Source: CAWJAP01 sp963834365 (lineage in GTDB: Bacteria; Acidobacteriota; Vicinamibacteria; Vicinamibacterales; Vicinamibacteraceae). Taken from it: a stretch of 64,000 bases of DNA. Of this stretch, positions 37,365-46,995 are shown piece after piece. Every line of letters starts with the position of its first letter. Position 1 is the stretch's first letter. The position numbers and the translations under genes were made by a program. Below the pieces are notes generated by a model. That model was not told the DNA's origin and searched no databases. It saw only the letters and a list, made by a program, of their open reading frames with translations. The stretch lies in assembly GCA_963834365.1 (NCBI GenBank), contig CAWIBS010000041.1:1-64000 (forward strand). The letters are read 5' to 3'.

Positions 37365-39563
37365 TTACGGGCTTGGCGTCCGCGACCGCGAGTCGTGACG
37401 CGCGCGCCCAGTGAGCCGGCTGGCCAGGAGCACGCCGACGAGCGCAACCGCACCGAACGCGGAGACGATCGAGCCGTAGACGAAGCTGCGCGGCATGAAG
37501 CGCAGCGTCACGCGTTGAAGGCCGCCGTCGAGCAGGCAGCCGAGAAAGTCGCCTTCCACTTGCACCATCTGCATGGGACGCCCATCGACCGTCGCCGACC
37601 ACCCCGCATGAAACCGCTCGGTGAACGCGAGGATGCGCGGGCCCGGCGCGTTGACGTGCGCGACCAGTCGTCCGGGGCGATCGAGCGCCATTCGCGCGAC
37701 TCCGGCTGCGCTGCGTCCTTCGCGATCGAGCAGGCGCACGCGGTCGACCGCGCCGACGAAGGGCTGTCGCACGCCGTCGGGCGTGAAACGCCAACGCGTG
37801 CCCGACAATCGCCGCGCCTCGTCGCCATCGAGCTGATGCCTCGTCGCCGGGTAGAGCCCGACATACCCCGACGTCAGCCGATATCCGCGCAACACGAGCT
37901 GATTGGATCGGTAGAGGCCGCTGTCGGTCGCCGAAGCGTACGCGGCTTCGGTCTCAGGCGGGGCGTGGGGAGCAGCATGCGCCACCGCCGCAATCGGGCG
38001 TGCCGGCTCCTGGTAGATGTACGGCACCCCCCAAATCGCCAGATCGACCGTCGTCACCAGCACGAGACCCGGAAGCGCCCACCGGACTCTGCGTGCGGCC
38101 AGCACGACGAGCAGCGAGACCGCCGCGACGAGCGCAACACCGGGCGCGGCGGCAGCGGCGCCGGCGAAGCCATACTGCCGGCCGTCAAGGAATCCGGTGT
38201 TGACCATCAGGAGTGTGGCGACGCCGAGCGCCAGCGGGATCCAGACCGCCGCCGAAGGCGCGACCCGCACGCCGGCCTTGCCTTCGCCAATCGCGAGCAG
38301 GTCATCGATCGTGAGAGCGACCAGGACCGCTGCTGCGAACTGCGCCAGGACGATGTAGCGCACCGGCGCACGCAGTGACTGCAGCACCGGCAGCTGCGCC
38401 AGTAGGCCGGCGAGGCCGCCGTAGCGTCCGAGGGCGAGCCAGACGCCGAGCACCGTGAGCCCGGTGGCGGCGGCAATCAGGCCGCGCCGCGCGGGCAGCG
38501 CCTTCCACCGACCCCACATCCAACACAGCGCCACCGGGAGAAGGGCGCCCGAATAGATGCCGAACTCGTGGAATAGCATCGTCTCGCGCTCGTTGTACGC
38601 GCCGTCGGTGAAGACACGCGGCGACCACAGTTGCAGCAGATTCGCCGGATGGAGCGAGTAACCCATCGCGAAGTCGCTCGAGACGTCCGCCCGCACCGAC
38701 CGTGCCGCGACGTCGGCGGACGGCAGCAGCTGAATCCCTCCGAGCAGGACGCCAATCGTCACGGCCGCGGCGCAGGCGAGCAGCCCTCGCCAGCGTCGCG
38801 TTTCCACGGCGCGGTAGATTGCGAATGTGCCGAGGGCCAGCGCATCCCACCAGACGGCTTGCGGAAATCCCAGCAGGAACGCCGAACCGAGGCCGCCCGC
38901 GAGCACCGCGAAGCCGACCCGCCACCACCGCTCGCGCTGCTCAACGATCACCGCGTCAGCGCCGCCCAGCAGCCAGGGCATGTGGGCGACGACGGCGACC
39001 ATGTTGAGGTGAGGGTGATGGAGGAGCATGAAGCCGCTGAACGCGAAGAGCAGCGCGCCGACGTACACCGCGGCGCGGCTAAGGTCGAGGCGACGCAGGA
39101 ACCAGACCATTCCGGCGAACGCCGCCACGTAGCTGGTCATCAGCTCCAGATTGAAGGCGATATCGAGAGGGAAGAGCAGGTAGAGCAATCGATGCAGCGG
39201 ATGGAACGCGCCGAGCTGCCCTTCACCGTGAACGTAGAGGCCGGCGAGGATTGAGGGCGTCCATAGCACGGTGTCGCCGGCCTGCAGCGCCTGTTGATAC
39301 AGATAGCGCAGCGGCAGGTGGAACCACGAGAGGTCGTCGGAGATAAAGACACGCCTGGTGAAGAGTGGCCAGGTGAGTGTCGCGAGCATCGCCGCGCTGC
39401 AACCAATCGCGACCCCGGCCAGCCGCCTGCGCGCTGCGCTCGATGCCACCGCGCCGCCGTCGCTGCCGGGAGGAAGACTCACCCTTGGCGCCCCCATTGA
39501 AACGAAGTGGCCCGCGTAACCTGCGGCGCCGGGCGAGGACGCGGCGCTGCTCGGCCGCGGCAA
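37365..39563 (-). CDS. YfhO-like polytopic membrane protein
   Basis: A 732-residue inner-membrane protein, apparently intact. About 12-13 hydrophobic helices are visible (VAIGCSAAMLATLTWPLF, AAATGLTVLGVWLALGRYGG, VWIPLALGVATLLMVNTGFL), with a large periplasmic domain after residue ~500 (FHAGWSATVDGRPMQMVQVE, DFLGCLLDGGLQRVTLRFMP). WSATVDG...V.V.G...GV.L.AG.H.V..RY.P is the signature of YfhO/DUF-type glycosyltransferase-like membrane proteins, which help glycosylate cell-surface polymers. The start is uncertain: the first 35 residues are low-complexity, and an internal ATG near MGAPRVS may be used. Its 3' end abuts the beheaded serine recombinase, so the last few residues (SRSRTPSP) may derive from the junction. 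Confidence 0.75.
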   Translation of the reverse strand: MPRPSSAASSPGAAGYAGHFVSMGAPRVSLPPGSDGGAVASSAARRRLAGVAIGCSAAMLATLTWPLFTRRVFISDDLSWFHLPLRYLYQQALQAGDTVLWTPSILAGLYVHGEGQLGAFHPLHRLLYLLFPLDIAFNLELMTSYVAAFAGMVWFLRRLDLSRAAVYVGALLFAFSGFMLLHHPHLNMVAVVAHMPWLLGGADAVIVEQRERWWRVGFAVLAGGLGSAFLLGFPQAVWWDALALGTFAIYRAVETRRWRGLLACAAAVTIGVLLGGIQLLPSADVAARSVRADVSSDFAMGYSLHPANLLQLWSPRVFTDGAYNERETMLFHEFGIYSGALLPVALCWMWGRWKALPARRGLIAAATGLTVLGVWLALGRYGGLAGLLAQLPVLQSLRAPVRYIVLAQFAAAVLVALTIDDLLAIGEGKAGVRVAPSAAVWIPLALGVATLLMVNTGFLDGRQYGFAGAAAAAPGVALVAAVSLLVVLAARRVRWALPGLVLVTTVDLAIWGVPYIYQEPARPIAAVAHAAPHAPPETEAAYASATDSGLYRSNQLVLRGYRLTSGYVGLYPATRHQLDGDEARRLSGTRWRFTPDGVRQPFVGAVDRVRLLDREGRSAAGVARMALDRPGRLVAHVNAPGPRILAFTERFHAGWSATVDGRPMQMVQVEGDFLGCLLDGGLQRVTLRFMPRSFVYGSIVSAFGAVALVGVLLASRLTGRARHDSRSRTPSP

Positions 39564-39984
39564 GGGCCACGTTGAGGCTTCTGCGGTCTCGAGCCGCCAG
39601 CCGTCGGCCTGGACTGATTGCTGAAGTTAGACGTTTCGGTCGATACAGGCAAGGCGCTCGCCCTTGAGCATCGGAGCCCGGTTGCCGACCTACGCGATTG
39701 GATCTTGCCGGTCGATGTCACCAACACCTGTGGTGGCCTGCCATGAATGTGTCGAGTGAAGCGACGCGCCTGTAGATCGACCTGTCGAGAGCAGCGGCTC
39801 CCACGTGGTCGGGCGGTGGCTGGAAGCCTGTGGCCTTGCGCTCAGCCGCGTTACCGCTGCGGTTCAGGGGTGCGCCTGACGAGTTGATCGACGTCGCGAT
39901 TCTCGCGTTGGCTGCGGCGGCGACCGAGTTCATAACTTGTGAAGATATGCCGCGCCACCTCCTGACCGGCTCGTGGAGCTTCAA
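39564..39984. other. Intergenic stretch, nothing supported
   Basis: About 420 nt between the YfhO-like start and the truncated reverse transcriptase. It should contain the YfhO-like promoter. No coding frame or repeat recognised. Confidence 0.5.
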
Positions 39985-40720
39985 CCGGCCGACGCGCTGG
40001 AGCGCACACGGAGAATGACCGGCCACCCCGCCCTGCGGTGTTCCCCGCGTCGCCTTCTTCCCGCCACTCACGCGACGATTCCCCCGCTCGTCGGTCTCGA
40101 CGACCGGCGCCTTCAGCCACCGCTTGATCAGCCGCAGCATCTTGCCATCGCTGATGCGGCGGGCCACGCTCGTCATCAACGCGGAGTGCGGGAATCGTGT
40201 CGAAGTACTTCGACAGATCGGCATCCACGACCTCGGCGTGTCCCTCGTCAATGGCGTGGGAGACCTGACGAACCGCGTCCAGCGCACTCCGTCTCGGGCG
40301 GTAGCCATACGCCGCCTCGTCGAAATCCGCTTCGAAGATCGGTTCGAGGACCAACACCGCCGCGGTCTGCACCACCCGATCGCGGATGGTCGGAATGCCG
40401 AGCGGCCGTTGCCCCACGCCACTGGCCTTCGGGATCAGCACCCGTCGGACCGGTTGCGGTGTGTAGCGTCCGGTGCGCACCTCCTCCCGCAGGTCGCCGA
40501 GCCAGCGCTCCCGCCCCGACGCCTCGATGTGCGCAAACGTCTCCCCATCCACGCCCGGCGCCCCACCGTTCGTCCGGCTGAGGGCGTAGGCGTGGGCCAG
40601 GGTGTCGTCGCGCCACACCTTGTCGTACAGCGCATGGAACCGTCTGGCCGGTTCCCGCTTGGCCGTGACGTAGAGCGTCCGTTGGAGCCGTCGAAGCGTG
40701 TCGGGAGTTGCCAGGCTCAC
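39985..40720 (-). pseudogene. Group II intron reverse transcriptase, truncated
   Basis: Leftward frame from 40720: RTNGGAPGVDGETFAHIEAS (RT0/1), RRVLIPKASGVGQRPLGIPT (RT2), DADLSKYFDTIP (RT3, first catalytic Asp). After a frame change near 40190 it continues SALMTSVARRISDGKMLRLI and KKATRGTPQGGV (RT4). The YADD catalytic box (RT5), thumb, maturase X and endonuclease domains are absent. After GTPQGGV the sequence degenerates into a short frame that ends without family features. It cannot support splicing or mobility. Confidence 0.8.
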
Positions 40721-41215
40721 GCCAATCTCCCTCTCCTCGGCTCGTTCGGACGCACCCCGAACCAGGGCCCCTTCCCTCCGCCGGCGTTACCCGGCTTCGA
40801 CGGGACTATGAGCCCCTCCGACGCCTGTCGCACCCGGCCCTCGCTCGGACCGTTGGCCACATCTTCGGCCAGTGCCACAGGCCTCCCGTGTTGCCAGTCC
40901 CCGCCTGCGTACGTGCTGCGCCCACTACCCCGGCGAGCCGGTCGACGTTCGTCTGTCGGTGCATCCCGTCGACCACAGCGGCCTTCGTCCATGGAGAGGA
41001 GACTCGGCGCTCGCATCAGACCTTTCGAGGCTTGCTCGGGCTTCACTCGCGTTGCGGCCCGTACGCTTGCTGACCCGCCAAAGCGGGCCTCTGTCCCCGG
41101 GGCTTCGATGGCTCGGTCACCCTCGCCCTCGCCCGGGTCGCTACCCAGGTGTACCGACACGTCCTGGGGCCGGACTTGCACCGGCTGCGTGAACTGACCT
41201 TTCACGGCACGCTCT
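39985..41215 (-). mobile_element. Group II intron fragment
   Basis: The leftward reverse-transcriptase gene is preceded by about 500 nt of structured, non-coding sequence. On the minus strand this contains GCCGGTGCAAGTCCGGC near 41180, a domain I element common to bacterial group II introns. A spurious frame there reads KPGNAGGGKGPWF, a well-known translation artefact of intron RNA. The 3' part (RT active site onward, domains V and VI) is missing, so the intron is not active. Exact 5' boundary not determined. Confidence 0.6.
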
Positions 41216-41252
41216 CCACAATGTCTCCACGACTCAGGTCGACATTCGAGGA

Positions 41253-41695
41253 TTCCCGAGGACTGATGCGGACTGGTTCGCGACCTCCAACCGTCTCGGA
41301 ATCAAACCCTTAGCACCAGAAGCAGCGCGCCATCAATGACTTGGCGAGATCGCCTGCTTAGAGTTCGATTCCTTCCGGGCTCACTCCGTCCTCTTGCGTC
41401 TGAGCAGTGCCGCCGATTTGTCCTAGGCGGCTCCGTGCATTGGAGCGGCGAAATGTCTGAATCGTGGGTCGAGACACCGACTCAACCGCTTCGAGCAAGC
41501 TAGCGCACGTGCGAGACGCCACGATGTCGAGGCGTCTTTGCGTAAACACTCCACACGCGCTGGAACGAGACGTCCTTGCAAGAATTCGCAAGCGGTTCCG
41601 GAACTTGCGGCCCTCGACGGCTCCCAACGGCCACAAGGTGGGACGGCCGACCCCGATTTTCCGGGGTCGGCTGCGGTCTGCCACGGTTCTCTGAT
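41253..41695. other. Intergenic stretch with a strong hairpin before the tRNA-Leu fragment
   Basis: About 440 nt without a supported gene. CCGACCCC at 41647-41654 and GGGGTCGG at 41663-41670 form a perfect 8-bp stem with an 8-nt loop. It lies 26 nt before the tRNA-Leu fragment and may be part of an integration site or an element end. Confidence 0.45.
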
Positions 41696-41752
41696 GCCTC
41701 AGGAGCTAGTCCGGGCAACCGGGTGGAGGTTCAAGTCCTCTCTTCCGCACCA
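41696..41752 (+). other. 3' fragment of tRNA-Leu(CAG), probable attachment-site scar
   Basis: From the anticodon loop CTCAGGA onward the sequence is a perfect tRNA-Leu: anticodon-stem 3' strand GCTAG, long variable arm with CCGG-GCAA-CCGG, T arm GGAGG-TTCAAGT-CCTCT, acceptor 3' strand CTTCCGC, discriminator A and encoded CCA. Upstream of the loop the 5' half (acceptor, D arm, anticodon-stem 5' strand) is absent: GATGC stands where CTAGC is needed. A break at the anticodon loop is where many tyrosine integrases recombine, so this is best read as one end of an integrated element. Confidence 0.75.
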
Positions 41753-41935
41753 CCCTCTAACTACTGAAACACCACACGGTGTCTCGCCGGCGTCGTGTCG
41801 CGTTTCACGCGCACGCGGCGGTCACGTCCTGGCGCGCCTCCGCTACGTCGACGTCCGGCGGGTCGCCCCAAGCGCCAGGATTCGCGACCGCACGGATATA
41901 CTCATCCGCTCATCCCGCAGTTCACGGGGCTTGCG

Positions 41936-44900
41936 ATGCCGACCAAGCGTGTCACGTCCGTTCTCGTGGCTCTCGTCGTCACTCTGCTGCTGACCACGAC
42001 GGTCGCCCACGCGCAACCGCCCAGTCTGACCGTCAGCGACGTCACGCTGGCCGAGGGCGATCCTCCAGGCACGACGACGTTCACTTTTGCGGTCACGCTC
42101 AGCGCGCCGGCACCGGCGGGGGGCGTGACCTTCGACATCGCCACCGCCGACGGCACGGCGCAGGACGACAATCCGCCCACGGAGGACAACGACTACGTTG
42201 CGCAGTCGCTGACGGCGCAGACCATCCCCGCCGGGAGCTCGACCGTATACCTTCAGCGTCACCGTCAACCGCGACACCGACCGCCGAACCCAACGAAACG
42301 TTCTTCGTCAACGTCACCAACGTCACCGGCGCCACCGTGGCGGATGGGCAGGGCACCGGCACGATCCAGAACGACGATGTGACGATTACGCCCATTCACG
42401 ACATCCAGGGCCCGGGAGCGTCCTCGCCGCTCAGCGGCAGCGTGACGATCCGCGCCATCGTGACCGGCGTGCAAGTCGAACGGCTTCTTCGTCCAGGAGG
42501 AAGATGCCGAGGTCGACGCCAACCCCGCGACGTCCGAAGGCATCTTTGTCTTCACGTCGAGCGCGCCGCCGGCCGCGGCGGCCGTCGCGGCGCTGGTCCA
42601 GGTGACCGGAACGATTTCGGAGTTCGTACCGAGCAGCGATCCGCTGGACCCGCCGTCCACGCAGCTCACCTCGCCGACGGTCCTGCAGCTCTCCACCGGC
42701 AACCCACTGCCGGCGCCGGTGACGCTCACGGCCACGTTTCCGGATCCCGCCGGCCCGTTCGACCAGTTGGAGCGCGTCGAGCACATGCGGGTCAGCGTGG
42801 CGTCGATCACCGTGTCGGGACCGAGCCAGGGCAGCATCAACGAGGTCGCCGCGACCGGCACGAACAACGGCCGCTTCCATGGCGTCGTCACCGGCGTCCC
42901 GCGTCCGTTCCGGGAAGCCGGCATTCAGGCGCCGGACCCTCCTCCGAGCGGGAGCATCCCGCCCATTCCGCGTTGGGACTTCAACCCGGAGCGCATCCGC
43001 ATCGACAGCGCGGGGCTCACCGGCCAGGCCGCGCTGACCGTGCGCTCGGGCGACGTCGTCGGACCGATCGCCGGTCCGCTCGATTATCTGTCCCGCGCCT
43101 ACGCGATCCAGCCCGACGGCACGAGCACGCCCGTGGTCACGGTGGGCACGCTGGCAACGACGGTATCGGCCGCTGCCGGGCACGAAGTCACGATCGCCTC
43201 GTTCAACCTGCAGCGCTTCTTCGATGCCGTCGACGACCCGGGAGTCGACGACTCGGTCCTGACGCCGGGGGCCTACGACACGCGTCTCAGCAAGGCATCG
43301 ATCGCCATTCGGCAGCACCTGCGTCACCCGGACATCATCGCCGTGCAGGAAGTGGAGAACCTCACGGCACTGCAGAACCTCGCGGGCACGATCAACGGCG
43401 CGTTGGGGCCACAGTACGACGCCCATCTCGTCGAAGGGAACGATGTCTCCGGCCTCGACGTCGGCTTCCTCGTGAAGCGTGATGACCTGTCGGGAGGCGG
43501 GCCGCGCGTTTCCGTCGTCGCCGTGGCGCAACAGAACGCCGGCGAGTTGCTCGTCAATCCCGACAGCTCGACGCAGTCGCTGTGGCAACGTCCCCCGCTG
43601 CTGCTCGAGGCGACCGTCAACCGAGCCGGGGTGGCCTGGCCCATTGTCGTGATCGTCGTTCATCCTCGCACCGACGTGGATATCGACAGCGTTCAGCCTG
43701 GCGTTTCCGGCTGGCCCACGGAAGGCGATCGCGTGCGCGCGATACGCCAGCGACAGGCCGAATCGCTCGCCAATCTGGTCCAGGCACGACAGTCCGCGGA
43801 CCCGGGCGAACATCTCGTCGTGCTGGGTGGCTTCGAGGCGCTCGCCGCGAACGACGGCTTCGTCGACGTGATGAACGTGATCGCCGGCACGCCGCCGCCC
43901 GACAACCAGACCGTCGTGCCCGGCGATGGCGTCGACCTGGTGAATCCCGACCTGGTGAATCTGGTGAGCACACAGCCTGCCGAGCGGTACTCGAAGGTGC
44001 CAGACGGGAACGCGCGCGCGGTCGATCACGTACTGGTTGGTTCCGCACTCGTCGCCGACACCACCGCCCGGCGGATCGAGTACGCGCGGATCGGCGCCGA
44101 CTACCCGGAGACGGACCGCAACAGCAGCGTGACCGCGTTCCGGCTCTCCGATCACGACCCGGTCGTCGCCTACCTTGCCGTCAGCAGCCTGCTCGTCGCC
44201 GACGTCGCGGTCAGCGTCGCCGATGCCCCCGATCCCGTTACGAGCGGGACCAGCCTCACCTACACCATCACGGTCAGCAACAACGGTCCGGATACTGCGG
44301 CCAACGTCTCTCTGAGCGATACGCTTCCGGTGGGCACGACATTCGCCTCACTGGCCGCGCCGGGCGGCTGGTCGTGCAGCACGCCGGCCGCGGGTGCGGG
44401 CGGCACGATCACGTGCTCGAACCCGTCGTTGAGTGTCGGGGGTGGCGCCGTCTTCACGGTCACGGTCGCAGTGGCGCCTTCGGTCACCATGGGGACTGTG
44501 CTTTCGAATGCCGCCAGCGTCACCTCCTCCACGGCCGATCCAAATTCCCTCAACAACTCGGCAACGGCGACGACGGCCGTGGCGGCGTCGGCCGATCTGA
44601 CGCTCGTCGTGGTGGAGGCGCCAGACCCCGTGATCGTGGGCCACGACATCGCCTACACGGTGACGGTCGACGAACAACGGCCCGAGCCAGGCCTCGTCGG
44701 TGACAGTCACCGATGCGGTGCCGGCCAACACGACGTTCGTATCTGCGTCGGTTCTGACCGGCAGCGGCTGGACGACCAGCGCTCCGGCTCTCGGCGGCAG
44801 TGGAACCGTCGTCTTCTCGAAGGCCTCGTTCGTTCAGGCCGAAACCGCGGCGTTCCAGATCGTGGTGCGGGTCGCCGCCGCCACCGCCGGCGGGACCGTC

Positions 44901-46909
44901 GTGACGAACACGGCGACCATCGCGAGCGCGGCCGCGGACCCGGTGCCCGGAAACAACGCCGGCGTGGCCACCACGACGGTCGACGGTGCGCCGACCATTA
45001 CCGCTATCGCCGACCAGACGATCGTCGAGGACACCGCGACGGCGGCACTGCCGTTCACGATTGCAGACGTCGAAACGGCGGCAGCCGGCCTCACGCTGTC
45101 GGCCTCCTCGTCCGATCAGACGCTCGTGCCCGCTGCCAGCATCGTCTTCGGCGGCTCGGGCGGCAGTCGCACCGTCACGGTCACGCCGGCCGCGAACCAG
45201 AGCGGCGGGCCGGTCCTCGTCACGATCACCGTCAGCGACGGCGCGTCATCGTCGAGCGACACGTTCACCGTGGCGGTCACGGCGGTCAACGACCCGCCGA
45301 CGATTGGCGCGATCGCCGATCAGAGCGTGACGGCCAACGTCACCGTCGGGCCGCTGCCCATCGCCGTCGACGATGTCGACAATCCCGCGGCCAAGCCTCA
45401 CGCTCTCGGCCACGTCGTCGAATCAGGCGCTCGTGACCAATGCCAACATCGTGTTCGGCGGCAGCGGGACCAGTCGCAGCGTGACGATCACGCCGCTGCC
45501 CGATCAGAGCGGGCAGACGACGATCACCGTGACGGTGAGCGACGGCGCGGCGTCGGCCTCGACCTCGTTCGTCCTGACGGTCACGGCGACCCCGCGCCCG
45601 ACCTACTTCCTGGCGGAGGGCGCGACGGGAGACTTTTTCGACGAGGACCTGCTGATTGCGAATCCGAACGCGGCAGACGCGCCCGTGACCGTGACGTTGC
45701 ACGTGGAAGGCGGGGCGACCGTCACCGAGACGCGCGTGCTTCCCGCGCGGTCGGGGACGACGCTGCGGGTCGACGCGCTGCCGGGGCTGGAGGCAACCTC
45801 GGCGTCGGTGCAGATTTCGTCCGACAGCGGCCTGCCGCTCGCGGTCGAACGCACGCAGTTCTGGGACGCCACGGCGTACGGCGGCCACACGGAACGCGCG
45901 GTGGCCCGGGCCGGCGACCCGCTGGTTCTTCGCGGAAGGCGCGCAAGGCTTTTTCGACACGTTCGTGCTGGTGGCGAACCCGCAGGCCGCGCCGGTCGAC
46001 GTCACGCTGACGTTCCTCCGCGAACGGGACACCCCGGTGACGACGACCGTGCAGGTCGCGCCGTTTTCCCGCAAGACGATCCCCGCCGCCTTCATCCCGG
46101 ACCTCGCCAACCGCGCCTTCGCCCTCATCGTGGAGGCGACCCAGCCGATCGTGGCCGAACGCGCGATGTACTTCGGCACGACGGCGACGCGGTTGTGGAG
46201 CGGCGGTGCCGCGGCGGCCGGCGTCACCGCGCCGGCAGCGACGTGGTACTTCGCCGAGGGCGTGACCGGCACGTTCTTCGACACGTTCATCCTGTTGATG
46301 AACCCGGATGCGGTCGACGCGCAGGTGACCTTGCGCTACCTGCTGGACTCGGGCGAGACCATCGACGTGCCCAAGGTCGTCCCGGCTCGCGGGCGCCTCA
46401 CGGTCAACGTCGAGACCGAGAGCGATACCCGTCTGCACCGCGGCGCGATGTCGACCCTGGTCACGTCCGACCGTCCCATCGTCGCCGAGCGGTCGGTCTA
46501 CTGGGCGACCGCGGAAGGCGCGCAGCCGTGGGGCGAATCGCACACCAGTCCGGGCGCCCCCGCCGCCGCTCCGCGGTGGGCGCTGGCGGAAGGGCGCACG
46601 GGCGGGGCGCTGAACTTTCACACCTACGTCCTGCTGGCGAATCCCGGCCCGCAGCCGGCAGAAACGACCGTGCAGTTCCTGCCGGACTCCGGCATGCCGG
46701 TCGTGAAGACGTACCACGTCGCGGCGATGAGCCGCTTCACGATCGACGTGACGGCCGAGGCGCCCGAACTGCAGGATCGATCGTTCATCACGCTGATCGC
46801 GACGACCGGCGACGTCCCGATCGTGGTGGAACGCTCGATGTACTGGAATGGCGCGGGCCTCACGTGGTCCGGCGGATCGAACGCCGGAGCAACCCGCCTG
46901 CCTGAATGA
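41936..46909 (+). CDS. Giant secreted EEP-nuclease-like mosaic surface protein (frameshifted)
   Basis: About 1657 residues when frames are joined. A signal peptide (VLVALVVTLLLTTTVAHAQ) is followed by a Calx-beta domain (TLAEGDPPGTTTFTF, EPNETFFVNVTNVTGATVAD), an OB-like region and an ExeM-type endonuclease/exonuclease/phosphatase domain at ~420-740 (ASFNLQRFFDA, IIAVQEVENLTAL, AVDHVLVGS, SDHDPVVAY). Two DUF11 domains (VSVADAPDPVTSGTSLTYTI), two Ig/cadherin-like repeats and four repeats of ~100 residues opening FAEG...FFDTFVLVANPQA follow. EEP enzymes cut nucleic acids with a metal; here the GDFN motif is replaced by GGFE at 43826-43837, so catalysis is doubtful. Frame changes occur near 42250, 42475, 44680, 45400 and 45930, and the matching domains continue across each. 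No sorting signal was seen at the C-terminus. Confidence 0.75.
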
Positions 46910-46995
46910 CGAGCGCGCAGCCGTGATTCGAGACGCCGCCGATCCTGGATGGTCCTGAACCGTGACCTCGCCAAGTTGAAGTAGGACGGGCCACG

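Noticed and set aside
40717..41205. Leftward frame containing SKGLMRAP and KPGNAGGGKGPWF
   Set aside because: This is the translation commonly produced from group II intron RNA domains and is often misannotated as a protein; treated as part of the intron.
41647..41670. 8-bp hairpin considered as an intrinsic terminator
   Set aside because: No T-run on either side and no gene ends close by; left as an unexplained hairpin near the tRNA scar.
42431..44155. Long leftward open frame opposite the mosaic nuclease gene
   Set aside because: It is an antisense shadow in GC-rich DNA: Arg/Val/Asp-rich with no domain signature, while the plus strand carries clear Calx-beta, EEP and DUF11 domains.
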